Below, piece by piece: positions 1 through 8,527 of a stretch of DNA of 64,000 nucleotides. Positions within the stretch are counted from its first letter, which is position 1. Every line of letters begins with the position of its first letter. This DNA is from Bog-532 sp963732345 (GTDB lineage Bacteria; Actinomycetota; Actinomycetes; Streptosporangiales; Streptosporangiaceae), in contig CAVSZI010000023.1 in NCBI GenBank assembly GCA_963732345.1, forward strand, positions 62,001 to 126,000. Reading direction: 5' to 3'. The position numbers and the translations under genes are program-made. Below the pieces are notes generated by a model that was not told the origin of the DNA, ran no database searches, and saw only the letters and a program-made list of their open reading frames with translations.

Positions 1-42
1 GGCCTGTTCGGTACGTCACAGGAAGAACGGCCGAAATCTGCC

Positions 43-56
43 GGGCCCTAAGTCCC
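43..56. promoter_or_regulatory. DosR-like box 1 upstream of the orphan cytochrome b
   Basis: GGGCC-CTAA-GTCCC is an imperfect palindrome of the form GGGNC-N4-GTCCC, resembling the mycobacterial DosR box (GGGACT-WW-AGTCCC). It lies about 170 bases before the start codon at 223, with a second copy at 103-116. Binding is inferred from pattern only. Confidence 0.4.
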
Positions 57-102
57 CGTTCCAAGTTCAGAGCACCCCAGTTTGCCCCAGGCGCAACACA
101 AG

Positions 103-116
103 GGGACGAAGGTCCC
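103..116. promoter_or_regulatory. DosR-like box 2 upstream of the orphan cytochrome b
   Basis: GGGAC-GAAG-GTCCC is the closest match in the window to the DosR half-site pair. It lies 107 bases before the start codon at 223, and two boxes in front of one gene is the usual DosR arrangement. Function is inferred. Confidence 0.45.
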
Positions 117-222
117 GGAAGGCTAGTGACTCACCTCCCTGGATGAGCCCTCCCACCTGGGAGGAAGTTGGGGGCCACACTGTTTCGCGCGGGCCCGTCC
201 CGCCTTCCAGCCGGAGCATCTG

Positions 223-2130
223 ATGGCAGCCATAGCGTTTGCGGGCTCCACGCCCGCCGCGATCGATTTGAATCAGCCCGGGACATACCTGCACTGGTCG
301 ATCTTTGATGTGTCAGTGGCGAACCTTGTCCTGGTCGCCGTCATGGTCGTCATCTTCGGCGCGGCCCTGCTGATCCCCTTCCCGCATGGGAAAAAGGACA
401 CGGAGGAGGCCGCGGCCAGCGCCGGAGCCGGCGGCGAGTACGACGCGGACCTCGCCGACGACACTGGAGACGGGGCCGCAGCCGCCGAGCCCGCGCGGAC
501 ACCGGGGCCAGACGACGACATGTGGACGGCCCGGGTGCGCAACTGGGCGCTGCGGGTCCTGCCGCCGGGCAAATTGCTGCCGGACCGCCAGCCCGCCTAT
601 GTGCGGTCCTGGATCTACATCTTCGGCGTGGCCTCGCTGGCCGCGCTGGGCGTCGTGATCGCCAGCGGGTGCGCGATCGCGCTGGGCGGGCCGGACTGGT
701 GGCACTACAACCCGGTCGGCCACTTCCTCAACAGCCTGCACCTGTGGAGCGTCGAGCTGTTCATGGCGTTCCTGGTCATCCACCTGTGGGGCAAGTTCTG
801 GATGGCCGCCTGGCGGGGGCGGCGCGCGATGACCTGGATCACCGGCGTGGTGGCGTTCGTGGCCTCGGTGGTGGAGTGCTTCACCGGCTACCTGTCGCAG
901 CAGAACTTCGACTCCCAGTGGATCGCCACGAACGGCAAGGACGCCTTCAACGCGGTCGGCGTCGGGTCGTTCTTCAACCTGATGAACTTCGGCCAGATGC
1001 TGATGTGGCACATCGTCCTTCTCCCCATCATCCTGGTCGCCATCATCGGCGCGCATGTGCTGCTGGTCCGGGTGCGCGGCGTGAGCCATCCGCTCCCGGT
1101 CAGCCGGCCGCGCGGGCTGGCCGCCCGCCGCGCCGCCCGGGCCGCCGACCAGGCCGCGTGGCGCGGGCCGACCCGGCGGTACGACATTCTGAAGGAGGGC
1201 ACGATCGCCTCCGTCGTGGTGCTCGCCCTGACCTTCGGCCTGGCCGGGCTGCTGTCCTCGCCTAACGTGCCCCCGGTCACAGTCCGCAGCTGGGTCCAGG
1301 TCGCCCCGGACGACTTCCTGGCCACCGCCGCGACCGAACTGGACGGCACCAGCCTGACCGCGACCTACGGGCCGCCCTACAACAACAACGGCACGCCGCA
1401 GTCGCTCCTGTTCGCCCCGGCGAACATACTCGGGGTGCGGCAGCCCATCGACGCCGCCCAGACCTTCGTGCTGAGCCCGCTGGCGAAGAACGCACCGACC
1501 GACCCGGCCCTGGCGGCCGCGCTCAGGATCTACAACGCGGCTTCCCCTGCCCAGCAGGTGAAATGGGCGACCGCCTACGGCAACGCGGTGACCAAGGTCA
1601 AGTTCGTGAACGGCAACCCGGTGGTGCCCAGGGCCAACGACGGCCCCGTTCCGCTGATGCTGGCCACCGAGCTCACGCTGGCGCGCAGCGGGGCCATCGA
1701 CGCCGACCTGTCCGGCGCGCAGCCGTTCTACGGGACCAACTTCACCGAGCCGCTGCTGTTCCTGAATGACGGGGCCTACTACGCCAACCAGGCCACGGCC
1801 CAGCACCTGACCGGTGACCAGTGGGGCGTGATGAACGAGACCGGCAGTTACCCCGGCCAGCCGTGGCTGTGGCTGTTCCAGCTCTGGTACCACGTGCCCG
1901 GCTTCGACAACTCGGCCAACGTGGACCTCATCGCGATCTACCTGACCGGAGCGGCCACGATTCTGCTCCTGCTGGTGCCGTTCATCCCGGGCCTGCGTGA
2001 CATCCCGCGCTACATCCCGCTGCACCGGCTGGTCTGGCGGCAGTGGAACGCCCGGCCCGAGGGCCCCCAGGAGCCCGGAGGGCCGGTGGCGCCCGAACGG
2101 CATCCCGCTGGGACCGCAGGCGACAAGTAG
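223..2130 (+). CDS. Orphan cytochrome b (N-terminal b-type heme domain) with atypical C-terminal half
   Basis: 635-residue membrane protein whose residues about 120-290 form a four-helix cytochrome b domain. Heme-ligand pairs are visible as H173/H187 (13 residues between) and H263/H278 (14 between, the b6-type spacing). An extra N-terminal helix (about 33-53) and a charged linker precede it. The C-terminal half is unlike QcrB: one helix near 345, a loop of roughly 220 residues predicted outside, then one helix near 580-600. I see no PEWY quinol-site motif. No Rieske or cytochrome c1 gene is adjacent, so this is not a normal bc1 operon. GGAG precedes the ATG. The role is probably membrane electron transfer to or from quinone; partners are unknown. 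Confidence 0.85.
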   Translation: MAAIAFAGSTPAAIDLNQPGTYLHWSIFDVSVANLVLVAVMVVIFGAALLIPFPHGKKDTEEAAASAGAGGEYDADLADDTGDGAAAAEPARTPGPDDDMWTARVRNWALRVLPPGKLLPDRQPAYVRSWIYIFGVASLAALGVVIASGCAIALGGPDWWHYNPVGHFLNSLHLWSVELFMAFLVIHLWGKFWMAAWRGRRAMTWITGVVAFVASVVECFTGYLSQQNFDSQWIATNGKDAFNAVGVGSFFNLMNFGQMLMWHIVLLPIILVAIIGAHVLLVRVRGVSHPLPVSRPRGLAARRAARAADQAAWRGPTRRYDILKEGTIASVVVLALTFGLAGLLSSPNVPPVTVRSWVQVAPDDFLATAATELDGTSLTATYGPPYNNNGTPQSLLFAPANILGVRQPIDAAQTFVLSPLAKNAPTDPALAAALRIYNAASPAQQVKWATAYGNAVTKVKFVNGNPVVPRANDGPVPLMLATELTLARSGAIDADLSGAQPFYGTNFTEPLLFLNDGAYYANQATAQHLTGDQWGVMNETGSYPGQPWLWLFQLWYHVPGFDNSANVDLIAIYLTGAATILLLLVPFIPGLRDIPRYIPLHRLVWRQWNARPEGPQEPGGPVAPERHPAGTAGDK

Positions 2131-2140
2131 CCAGGCCTCC

Positions 2141-2176
2141 GAAATACCCGCCTGACGGGTAGCCCGCTGGTATTTC
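2141..2176. terminator. Hairpin between convergent genes
   Basis: GAAATACC (2141-2148) pairs with GGTATTTC (2169-2176) around a 20-base loop. It lies between the convergent cytochrome b and histidine kinase stop codons and is likely bidirectional. Confidence 0.5.
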
Positions 2177-2223
2177 CGAGCGCCCAGCGCCTGCCGGGGC
2201 GCAGCCGGTACCAGGCGGCAGCG

Positions 2224-3621
2224 CTAGACCGGGGCCGGTGGTGTCCGTGTCGGCGCTACCGGACTGAGCGCGTGCGGAAGGTGCAGCCGCACGGTCGCCC
2301 CGCCGTCCGGGCGGTTGCAGGCCGTGGCCGATCCGCCGTGCGCGGCGGCGATGGCCTGCACGATGGCGAGACCGAGGCCCGCGCCGCCGTCGCTGCGGAC
2401 CCGGCCGCCGTCAGGGCGGCGGAACCGCTCGAACGCGTGCGGCAGGAAATCGGCGGGGAAACCGGGCCCGGCGTCGGCCACTTCGATCTCGAGAACGGGG
2501 CCCTCGGCCCGGGCCGTCACCACGATGACGGAACCGGCCGGCGCAAACCGTGAGGCGTTGTCGAGAAGGTTGTCAACGGCCTGGCGGATCCGGTCCGGGT
2601 CAACGTCCGCACGCAGGCCGGCCGGGACGTCGACACGGCAGGTGAGGCCGGCCGCCGTGAGGCGGGAACCGACTCGTTCCCCGCTGCGCGTCACCAGCGA
2701 TCCGATATCCGACGGCTCGAGCCGGACGGTGAGCCGGTCCTCGTCGCTGCGCGCGAGCATCAGCAGATCGTCGGTGATACGCGCCAGCCGGGCGGCCTCT
2801 TCGGCCGCACTGTGCACGGCGGCGGCTAGTTCCTCCCGGGTCCTGCCCGGCCGTCCGGCCAGCTCTAGTTCTCCGCGCAGCACTGCGAAAGGCGTCCGCA
2901 GTTCGTGGCTGGCGTCGGCGACCAACCCGCGCTGCCGCGCCAGTGCCCGCTGCAGCCGGGTAAGCAGGTCGTTCATCGTCCCGGCCAGGGCGGCGATCTC
3001 GTCCCGTGTCCGCGGGATCTCAACGCCCGCTCCCTGGTCCTGCTCCGACAGTGCGGCCACCTGCCGGCGGAGACGCTCGACCGGCGAAAGGGCCATGCCT
3101 GCCAGCCAGTAGGCGCCGAGCCCCGCCACCGCGACGGCGACCGCGCCCCCGATGGCCAGTTCGCGGGCCGCCTGGCCCTGCGTGACGTCGAACGCTTCCA
3201 GGGAAACGCCCGCCACGGCGACCGAGCCCGGATGACCGGTCAGCGGTGCGGCGGTAATCCGCTCGTTTTCCCCGTCGAGCATCCGGGTCACGGTGATCCG
3301 GCCGCGCCGCGCCTGGCCCACTTCGGCGGCGGTCAGCAGGGGCGTGGTCCCCGCGTCTGGGCTCGCGCCGCGGACGTGATTCGCGCCGTCGACGACCTGG
3401 ACGACGTACTCGCCCGGGGCCGGGCTGACCGCGGCCGGCGACGTGTTCTGCTGGCCAGCGGGGAGATACTGGGCCGCCTGCGCGAGCTGCACCCCGAGCT
3501 GGGAGTCGATCGTTCGCAGCTGCGCTGACGACAGGGCGCTGATGAACAGCCAGCTCCCGAGGGCGAACGTGATCGCTGTGGCCGCCGCGAAGGCGAGCGC
3601 GAGACGCAGCCGGATGGGCAC
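2224..3621 (-). CDS. Sensor histidine kinase (HAMP, HisKA, HATPase)
   Basis: 465-residue membrane sensor kinase. An N-terminal helix (about 7-30), a roughly 120-residue extracellular sensor region, a second helix (about 155-180) and a HAMP linker are followed by the HisKA motif with phospho-acceptor H239 (SHELRTPF). The N box (DNLLDNASRF) and G-rich ATP lid (DAGPGFP, GAGLGLAI) are clear. The GTG start lies 10 bases after the response-regulator stop, so the two are co-transcribed with the regulator first. The divergently oriented redox operon is the likely output. The signal sensed is unknown. Confidence 0.93.
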   Translation of the reverse strand: MPIRLRLALAFAAATAITFALGSWLFISALSSAQLRTIDSQLGVQLAQAAQYLPAGQQNTSPAAVSPAPGEYVVQVVDGANHVRGASPDAGTTPLLTAAEVGQARRGRITVTRMLDGENERITAAPLTGHPGSVAVAGVSLEAFDVTQGQAARELAIGGAVAVAVAGLGAYWLAGMALSPVERLRRQVAALSEQDQGAGVEIPRTRDEIAALAGTMNDLLTRLQRALARQRGLVADASHELRTPFAVLRGELELAGRPGRTREELAAAVHSAAEEAARLARITDDLLMLARSDEDRLTVRLEPSDIGSLVTRSGERVGSRLTAAGLTCRVDVPAGLRADVDPDRIRQAVDNLLDNASRFAPAGSVIVVTARAEGPVLEIEVADAGPGFPADFLPHAFERFRRPDGGRVRSDGGAGLGLAIVQAIAAAHGGSATACNRPDGGATVRLHLPHALSPVAPTRTPPAPV

Positions 3622-3631
3622 GTCAGTGCCC

Positions 3632-4306
3632 TTACCCGGCCAGCCGGAGGCGGTAGCCCATGCCCCGGACCGTCTCGATGTCGTGCCGGCCGAACGGTGT
3701 GTCGATCTTGCGCCGGAGGTAGTTCACGTACTGGTCGACGACGTTGGATCCCCCGTCGTAGGCGAAGTCCCAGACGTCCGCAATGACCTGCGAGCGGGTG
3801 AGCACCTGCCCCGGGTGCCGCAGGAACAGCTCCAGCAGCGAGAACTCCTTCGGGGACAGGTGCAGTTCGGTACCGTCCCGCCACGCCCGCTTGGCCGCCG
3901 GATCCAGCTTCAGGTCTCCCTCCGCCAGGACGACGGGCCGTGAGCGGTCGTCGCGGCGGGACAGCGCACGCAACCGCGCCGCGAGTTCCAGCAGGCTGAA
4001 CGGTTTGACCAGGTAGTCGTCGGCGCCCGCGTCGAGCCCGCGGACCCGGTCCCCCACGCTGTCGCGGGCCGTCAGCATCATTACCGGCATCCATTTCCCG
4101 GCTGCCCTGAGCCTCCGGCACAGCTCGAATCCGTCGTAGCCGGGGAGCATGACGTCGAGGACGATCGCCCCGTACGGGTTCTCGGTCGCCAGCCACAGGC
4201 CTTCCGGGCCGTCCTGGGCGATGTCGACCGCGTAGCCCTCTTCCTCCAGCCCGCGCTTCAGCAGGCGGGCCATCCGGATTTCGTCCTCCACCACGAGCAC
4301 CCGCAT
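3632..4306 (-). CDS. OmpR/PhoB-family response regulator
   Basis: 224 residues: receiver domain with acidic pair E7/D8, phospho-acceptor D51 (VLDVMLPG) and the conserved lysine in LVKPF, then a winged-helix DNA-binding domain ending in VRGMGYRL. The gene is the first of a two-gene operon with the kinase. Its upstream region holds 11-bp-spaced GATGAGA direct repeats, the typical OmpR-family operator format, suggesting autoregulation and control of the divergent redox genes. No clear ribosome site precedes the ATG, so a leaderless transcript is possible. Confidence 0.93.
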   Translation of the reverse strand: MRVLVVEDEIRMARLLKRGLEEEGYAVDIAQDGPEGLWLATENPYGAIVLDVMLPGYDGFELCRRLRAAGKWMPVMMLTARDSVGDRVRGLDAGADDYLVKPFSLLELAARLRALSRRDDRSRPVVLAEGDLKLDPAAKRAWRDGTELHLSPKEFSLLELFLRHPGQVLTRSQVIADVWDFAYDGGSNVVDQYVNYLRRKIDTPFGRHDIETVRGMGYRLRLAG

Positions 4307-4328
4307 ACCCGCAGGTTATGTAAGTCCT

Positions 4329-4398
4329 GATGAGAAAACGATGAGAGTTTCGGTCCCGGCCGGGCCACGGGTCCCGGAAAGATGAGAACGCCTCTCAT
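4329..4398. promoter_or_regulatory. GATGAGA repeats, candidate OmpR-type operator
   Basis: GATGAGA occurs at 4329-4335 and 4340-4346 (exactly 11 bases apart, one helical turn) and again at 4381-4387, with an inverted TCTCAT at 4393-4398. OmpR-family regulators bind tandem repeats of this spacing. The site lies between the response regulator and the divergent redox operon, so it is probably bound by the product of 3632-4306. Confidence 0.55.
4362..4375. promoter_or_regulatory. DosR-like box before the redox operon
   Basis: GGGCC-ACGG-GTCCC, same format as the boxes at 43 and 103, located 97 bases before the first redox-operon start and between the GATGAGA repeats. This hints at dual control. 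Confidence 0.35.
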
Positions 4399-4471
4399 GG
4401 TTCTCTCACGGCCACCTCACCGGCGCGCACGCATCCTGGGACTGTCACCCTTTCTGGCCAGGAGCACACCG

Positions 4472-4903
4472 ATGAATCAAGAGCCTCAGGATCCGCAGGA
4501 CCCGGCGGGGCGGCGAAAGCTGTCCGGGCCAGGCAAGCCACCCAGGACCGAATGGTCCACGGAAGGGCGCCGGGACGGCTTGCGGCGGGTCCGCCACATG
4601 TCCAACTGGACCGCCGCGGGGCTGATCGCCGCGACAGCGGTGACCACCGGGTACCTGGCCCGCGGCAGCGTGACGACTGGCGCGCCGTCCGCGGCGGCGC
4701 GGGCCAGCGCCGCGAGCGCCGCCAACGCGGGCAGCGCCACGGCGTCTGGGAGCCACAAGGCATGCATCACCGTGCCGGTCGCCACCTCCGGCGGTTCGGG
4801 TGTCACCAGGCAGGCACCGGTCACGACGTGCCGCTCTGGCGCGGTCGGCTCCGGCCCGGCCGTCGTCTACGTGACCGGGCCGTCGAACGGCGGGGACAAC
4901 TGA
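4472..4903 (+). CDS. Small single-pass exported/anchored protein, first gene of redox operon
   Basis: 143 residues, no family recognised. A hydrophilic, charged N-terminus of about 40 residues is followed by one hydrophobic segment (residues about 45-65) and an Ala/Ser/Thr/Gly-rich tail containing two cysteines spaced 26 residues apart, likely outside the membrane and possibly disulfide-bonded. The ATG at 4472 is preferred because CCAGGAG precedes it. The stop overlaps the apbE start (TGATG), so translation is coupled. By position it could be the substrate or partner of ApbE, but I see no clear flavinylation motif (D-x-S/T-G-A-T type). Confidence 0.75.
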   Translation: MNQEPQDPQDPAGRRKLSGPGKPPRTEWSTEGRRDGLRRVRHMSNWTAAGLIAATAVTTGYLARGSVTTGAPSAAARASAASAANAGSATASGSHKACITVPVATSGGSGVTRQAPVTTCRSGAVGSGPAVVYVTGPSNGGDN

Positions 4904-6102
4904 TGCGGACCCCGGCCCCGCCCGAATCGATCGCCGGCCTCCCCCGCCTGGGCACGGGCGTGTCCCACGTCGCCGTCAGCCGCGGGTGGACCCCCGTCGG
5001 CATCGGGACGGACACCGCGGCCGTCGCCGAGCGCGATGCCCTCGGCACGAACGTGCGGGTGGCCGTCTGGCCGGCCCACCATCTGGCGGCGGTACTGGGC
5101 GCGGTCGACGCGGAACTGGACCGGCTCGACCGCGCGGCCAGCCGGTTCCGCGCCGACTCGGAGATCTCCCGAGTGCACCAGGCCGACGGGAGGAGCCACC
5201 CGGTCAGCCCGGGCCTCGCGGAGGCGGTTGGGGTGGCGCTGGCGGCCGCGCGCTGGACCGGCGGCCTAGTCGACCCCACCGTCGGCGCGGCGATCATCGG
5301 GCTGGGCTACGATCGTGACTTCGCGGCCGTCCGCGCGGCATCCGGCGGTGCGGGGTCGAGCCCGGCCCCGGAGCGGGAGCCGGTTCCCGGGTGGGAGTCG
5401 GTGAGCCTGGAGGGCACCCGGCTGACCGTGCCGGCCGGGGTCCGGCTCGATCTGGGGGCGACCGCGAAGGGGCTCGGCTCGGATCGCGCCGCCGCTGCGG
5501 CGTGGCGTGCGGCCGGTGGCGGTGGCGTCCTGGTCAGCCTGGGGGGCGACATCGCCGTCGCGGGTGAGCCGCCGGGCGGCGGCTGGCCGATCATGGTGGC
5601 CGATTCCTCCGTCCCCCCGGCCGGGACCGAAACCGGGGCTGGCGCAGGGCCCGGAGCGGGCGGGGCAGCGTGCCAGCTCGTCCGGCTGGCGGCGGGAGCC
5701 GTGGCCACGTCCTCGGTGACCAGCCGGCGGTGGCGGCAGCAGGGGCGGGTCGTGCATCACATCGTGGATCCGCGGACTGGGCGCCCGGCAGGCGGGCCCT
5801 GGCGGACGGTGAGCGTCGCCGCGGCCAGTTGCGCCCAGGCGAACGCCGCGGCCACGGCGGCCATCGTGGCGGGCGGAAGCGCCGAAGCGTGGCTGTTCGC
5901 CCGGGGGCTGCCCGCCCGGCTGGTCACTCATGGCGGCGCGGTCCGCCGGGTGTGCGGCTGGCCGGCGGCTGAAGGCGGCCTGCTGCCCGCTCCCCCGCGG
6001 CTTTCCGACCTGATCGGCGCGCGTTCCGGCCCGACGGGCGAGTTCGCCGCCCCGCCCGGCGAGCATCCCGGACAGACCGGCCGGGAGGACCCGCGTGCGT
6101 AG
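4903..6102 (+). CDS. apbE: FAD:protein FMN transferase (ApbE family)
   Basis: 399 residues. ApbE enzymes use FAD and a divalent metal to attach FMN covalently to a Thr/Ser of extracytoplasmic redox proteins. Family signatures are visible: the SRFRADSEIS segment near residue 85, GGLVDPT, DLGATAKGLGSD, LVSLGGD and the C-terminal HHIVDPRTG with ATSS before it. There is no signal peptide or lipobox, so it may act in the cytoplasm or on nascent protein. Its stop overlaps the next gene by 8 bases. Its target is not obvious in the window. Confidence 0.88.
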   Translation: MRTPAPPESIAGLPRLGTGVSHVAVSRGWTPVGIGTDTAAVAERDALGTNVRVAVWPAHHLAAVLGAVDAELDRLDRAASRFRADSEISRVHQADGRSHPVSPGLAEAVGVALAAARWTGGLVDPTVGAAIIGLGYDRDFAAVRAASGGAGSSPAPEREPVPGWESVSLEGTRLTVPAGVRLDLGATAKGLGSDRAAAAAWRAAGGGGVLVSLGGDIAVAGEPPGGGWPIMVADSSVPPAGTETGAGAGPGAGGAACQLVRLAAGAVATSSVTSRRWRQQGRVVHHIVDPRTGRPAGGPWRTVSVAAASCAQANAAATAAIVAGGSAEAWLFARGLPARLVTHGGAVRRVCGWPAAEGGLLPAPPRLSDLIGARSGPTGEFAAPPGEHPGQTGREDPRA

Positions 6103-6718
6103 CGCCGCGGCCGTGGCAGGCTCACAAGGGCTCTGGTTCGTCTCCCGGGGCAGTGGGCTCGTGCTGCTGGTCCTCTTCACGGTCGTCATGGTCATGGGCG
6201 TGGCCACACGGACGGGCGCTTCGCCGCCGCGCTGGCCGCGGTTCGCCGTCGCCGAGCTGCACCGGACGCTGTCCCTATTCACGGTCGCCGTGCTCGGGCT
6301 GCATGTAGTGACCGCGATCCTCGACCCGTACGTCCCGATTGGCTGGGCGGCGACGGTCGCACCGTTCCTGTCGCCGTACCGGACGCTGGCCATCGGCCTC
6401 GGCACGGTCGCGGTCGACTGCGGCGGCGCTGTCCTGCTGACAAGCGTTCTACGAAGGCGGCTCGGGTTCCGGACGTGGCGGGCCGTTCACTGGCTCGCCT
6501 ACCTGGCCTGGCCCGCGGCGTTCCTGCACTCGCTCAGCGCCGGTAACGATCTACGCATCGCGTGGGTGGCGGTGATCGAGTGGGTGTCAGCGGCCGCGGT
6601 GGCGACAGCCGTGCTCGCGCGCCTGCTGGGCGGGTGGCGCCACCGCCGGGACAAGGACCGGGACCGGCCGCCGGCGGTACCCGGCACCGGGCGGGGGTAC
6701 GCCGATGTCACCCGCTGA
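6095..6718 (+). CDS. Ferric-reductase-like heme membrane protein
   Basis: 207 residues with about five or six hydrophobic helices. Histidines in helices (LHRTLSLFTVAVLGLHV and VHWLAYLAWPAAFLHS) have the spacing of the ferric reductase/MsrQ-type b-heme domain. The GTG start at 6095 has GGGAGG upstream and overlaps apbE; the 3' end overlaps the NuoF-like gene by 14 bases. It probably carries electrons across the membrane to an ApbE-flavinylated or other external acceptor. The cytoplasmic flavin/NADPH domain of true ferric reductases is absent and may be replaced by the downstream soluble proteins. Confidence 0.8.
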   Translation: MRSAAAVAGSQGLWFVSRGSGLVLLVLFTVVMVMGVATRTGASPPRWPRFAVAELHRTLSLFTVAVLGLHVVTAILDPYVPIGWAATVAPFLSPYRTLAIGLGTVAVDCGGAVLLTSVLRRRLGFRTWRAVHWLAYLAWPAAFLHSLSAGNDLRIAWVAVIEWVSAAAVATAVLARLLGGWRHRRDKDRDRPPAVPGTGRGYADVTR

Positions 6719-8192
6719 GGGTGCCGTGGCTGTGCAACACGGTGCCGGGCCGGCCTCAGCGGGGAACCGGCCTGGCGCGTCCGGCCTGCCCCGACTGCTG
6801 GCCGGTGGTTCCGCCGACCGGTCCCCGGGCAGTTCTCCCGGCCGCCCGGCCGATGGTTCTCCTGGGCGGCCCGCCTGCCTGGCCGAACATCTGGCGCGCT
6901 TTGGCGCCCTGCCAGCCTGCGCCGATGCGGACCGGCAGGAACTGATCGGCGAGGTGGAGCGGGCCGGGCTGACCGGACGGGGCGGGGCGGGGTTCCCTAC
7001 CGCGGCCAAGCTGCGGACCCTGGCGGCCGGGCGCACGCCGCTGGTCATCGCGAACGGCACCGAGGGTGAGCCAGCCAGCGGCAAGGACAGGGCGCTGCTC
7101 GCCTCGGCTCCGCACCTGGTCCTGGACGGGGCCGTCTACGCCGCCGGGCTCATCGGCGCCCCGGAGGCCGTGGTCGTCGTGCATTCCGACGTCCTCGGGG
7201 CCGTCACCCACGCCGCGGCTGAGCGCCAGGACGCGGGCCAGAACGCGGGTTGGGGACGGGGTGCGGCCCGGGGCCGGAAATCGGGCGGGGGCACGGGCCG
7301 GGGCGCGGACCGGGGCACGGGCCGGGCCGCGAGCGGTGATCACGTCCGGGTCAGGGTGGTGGAGGCGACCCCGGGTTTCGTCGCCGGCGAGGCCAGCGCG
7401 GTCGTGAGCTGGGTCGAGCGGGGCGACGCACGTCCCACCGGCCGGCCGCCCCGCTCCGGCGGGGCCGCCCGGCCCGGGGAAGCTGGGCGCGGCCGCCGGA
7501 CCGGAAGGCCGGTACTCGTCCAGAACGTCGAGACACTGGCGCACCTCGCGCTCATCGCCCGGCACGGCGCGGGGTGGTTCCGCTCGGCCGGGACGCCGGG
7601 GGAGCCCGGCTCCATGCTGGTCACCATGGCCGGGGCGGTCCGGCAGCCGGGGGTCTACGAGATCGCGATCGGAACTCCGGTCCGCGAATTGATCGACCGG
7701 GCGGGCGGCGCCCGTGTGCCGCTGAGCGCATTCCTTATCGGCGGCTATTTCGGCACGTGGGTGAGCGCCGCCGCGGCGATGGACCGGCCGTTCTCGGCGG
7801 CAGGCCTCGCCGGGCTCGGGGCCAGCCCCGGCGCCGGGCTGATCGCCGCCCTGCCGGATAACCGCTGCGGCCTCGCCGAGACCGCCCGGCTTGCCCGGTA
7901 CCTGGCCGGCGAGTCGGCCGGGCAATGCGGTCCCTGCGTCTTCGGCCTGGACGCGATCGCGGGCCAGCTCACCCGGCTCGCCAACGGGCAGTCCGCTGAG
8001 CTGGGCACGATCCGGCGCTGGCTCGGCCAGGTGACCGGGCGCGGCGGCTGCCATCATCCCGACGGCGCGGTCCGTATGGTCGCCAGCGCCCTGGACGTGT
8101 TCACGGCCGAGACGGCTGGGCACGCGCATGGCTGGTGCCGGGCCACCAGCACGGCGCACGTGCTGCCCGCGCCGGGCCCAGTGCGGCCGTGA
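6705..8192 (+). CDS. NuoF-like NADH/FMN/Fe-S protein with SLBB domain
   Basis: 495 residues resembling complex I subunit NuoF. It has the FMN/NADH-binding G-rich segment (LTGRGGAGFPTAAK) and the NGTEGEPASGKDR motif where NuoF has NADE-EPGTFKDR. An SLBB segment (AGAVRQPGVYEI) and a C-terminal Fe-S region follow. In that region the NuoF pattern S-C-x2-C-x2-C is S-A-G-Q-C-G-P-C here, so the first cysteine is alanine; C408, C411 and C449 remain, C449 being followed by two histidines. A Gly/Arg-rich low-complexity insert sits at about residues 180-205. Likely role: take electrons from NAD(P)H and pass them to the ferredoxin encoded next. Confidence 0.85.
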   Translation: MSPAEGAVAVQHGAGPASAGNRPGASGLPRLLAGGSADRSPGSSPGRPADGSPGRPACLAEHLARFGALPACADADRQELIGEVERAGLTGRGGAGFPTAAKLRTLAAGRTPLVIANGTEGEPASGKDRALLASAPHLVLDGAVYAAGLIGAPEAVVVVHSDVLGAVTHAAAERQDAGQNAGWGRGAARGRKSGGGTGRGADRGTGRAASGDHVRVRVVEATPGFVAGEASAVVSWVERGDARPTGRPPRSGGAARPGEAGRGRRTGRPVLVQNVETLAHLALIARHGAGWFRSAGTPGEPGSMLVTMAGAVRQPGVYEIAIGTPVRELIDRAGGARVPLSAFLIGGYFGTWVSAAAAMDRPFSAAGLAGLGASPGAGLIAALPDNRCGLAETARLARYLAGESAGQCGPCVFGLDAIAGQLTRLANGQSAELGTIRRWLGQVTGRGGCHHPDGAVRMVASALDVFTAETAGHAHGWCRATSTAHVLPAPGPVRP

Positions 8193-8497
8193 CCACCCGC
8201 GCTGAGCTCAGGGTGGATCCGATCGCCTGTGACGGCCGGGGTGTGTGCGCCGAACTGCTGCCGGAACTGATCACGCTCGATGACTGGGGTTTCCCGATCA
8301 TCCACGGGGACGTGCCGGCGTCCCTGGGCAGCGAGGCCGCAGAGGCCGCCCGGCTGTGCCCGAAGCTGGCGCTGTGGCTGACCGCCGGGCGCGAAGCGCC
8401 CGGGCCCGCGCCCGCGCCCGCGGCAGGCAATGGTCCCGGTAAGGACGGGCCATTGGCACCTACACGGCGGCTGCGACCCCGGATGCCATGGAGGTAA
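8189..8497 (+). CDS. Small ferredoxin, probable 3Fe-4S type
   Basis: 102 residues. Cysteines C14, C20 and C57 follow C-x5-C...C-P, the pattern of actinobacterial 3Fe-4S ferredoxins. The GTG start overlaps the preceding stop (GTGA), so the two are translationally coupled and probably form an electron-transfer pair. The tail after about residue 70 is Pro/Ala-rich and probably disordered. Confidence 0.85.
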   Translation: MTTRAELRVDPIACDGRGVCAELLPELITLDDWGFPIIHGDVPASLGSEAAEAARLCPKLALWLTAGREAPGPAPAPAAGNGPGKDGPLAPTRRLRPRMPWR

Positions 8498-8527
8498 ACA
8501 CCGGGCGATGCCGAAGGAGGCGCGATC

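Noticed and set aside
313..2103. Long open frame antisense to the cytochrome b gene, and similar ones opposite many genes
   Set aside because: High G+C produces long antisense frames; the translations are His/Arg/Gly/Pro-rich with no family motif and no ribosome site.
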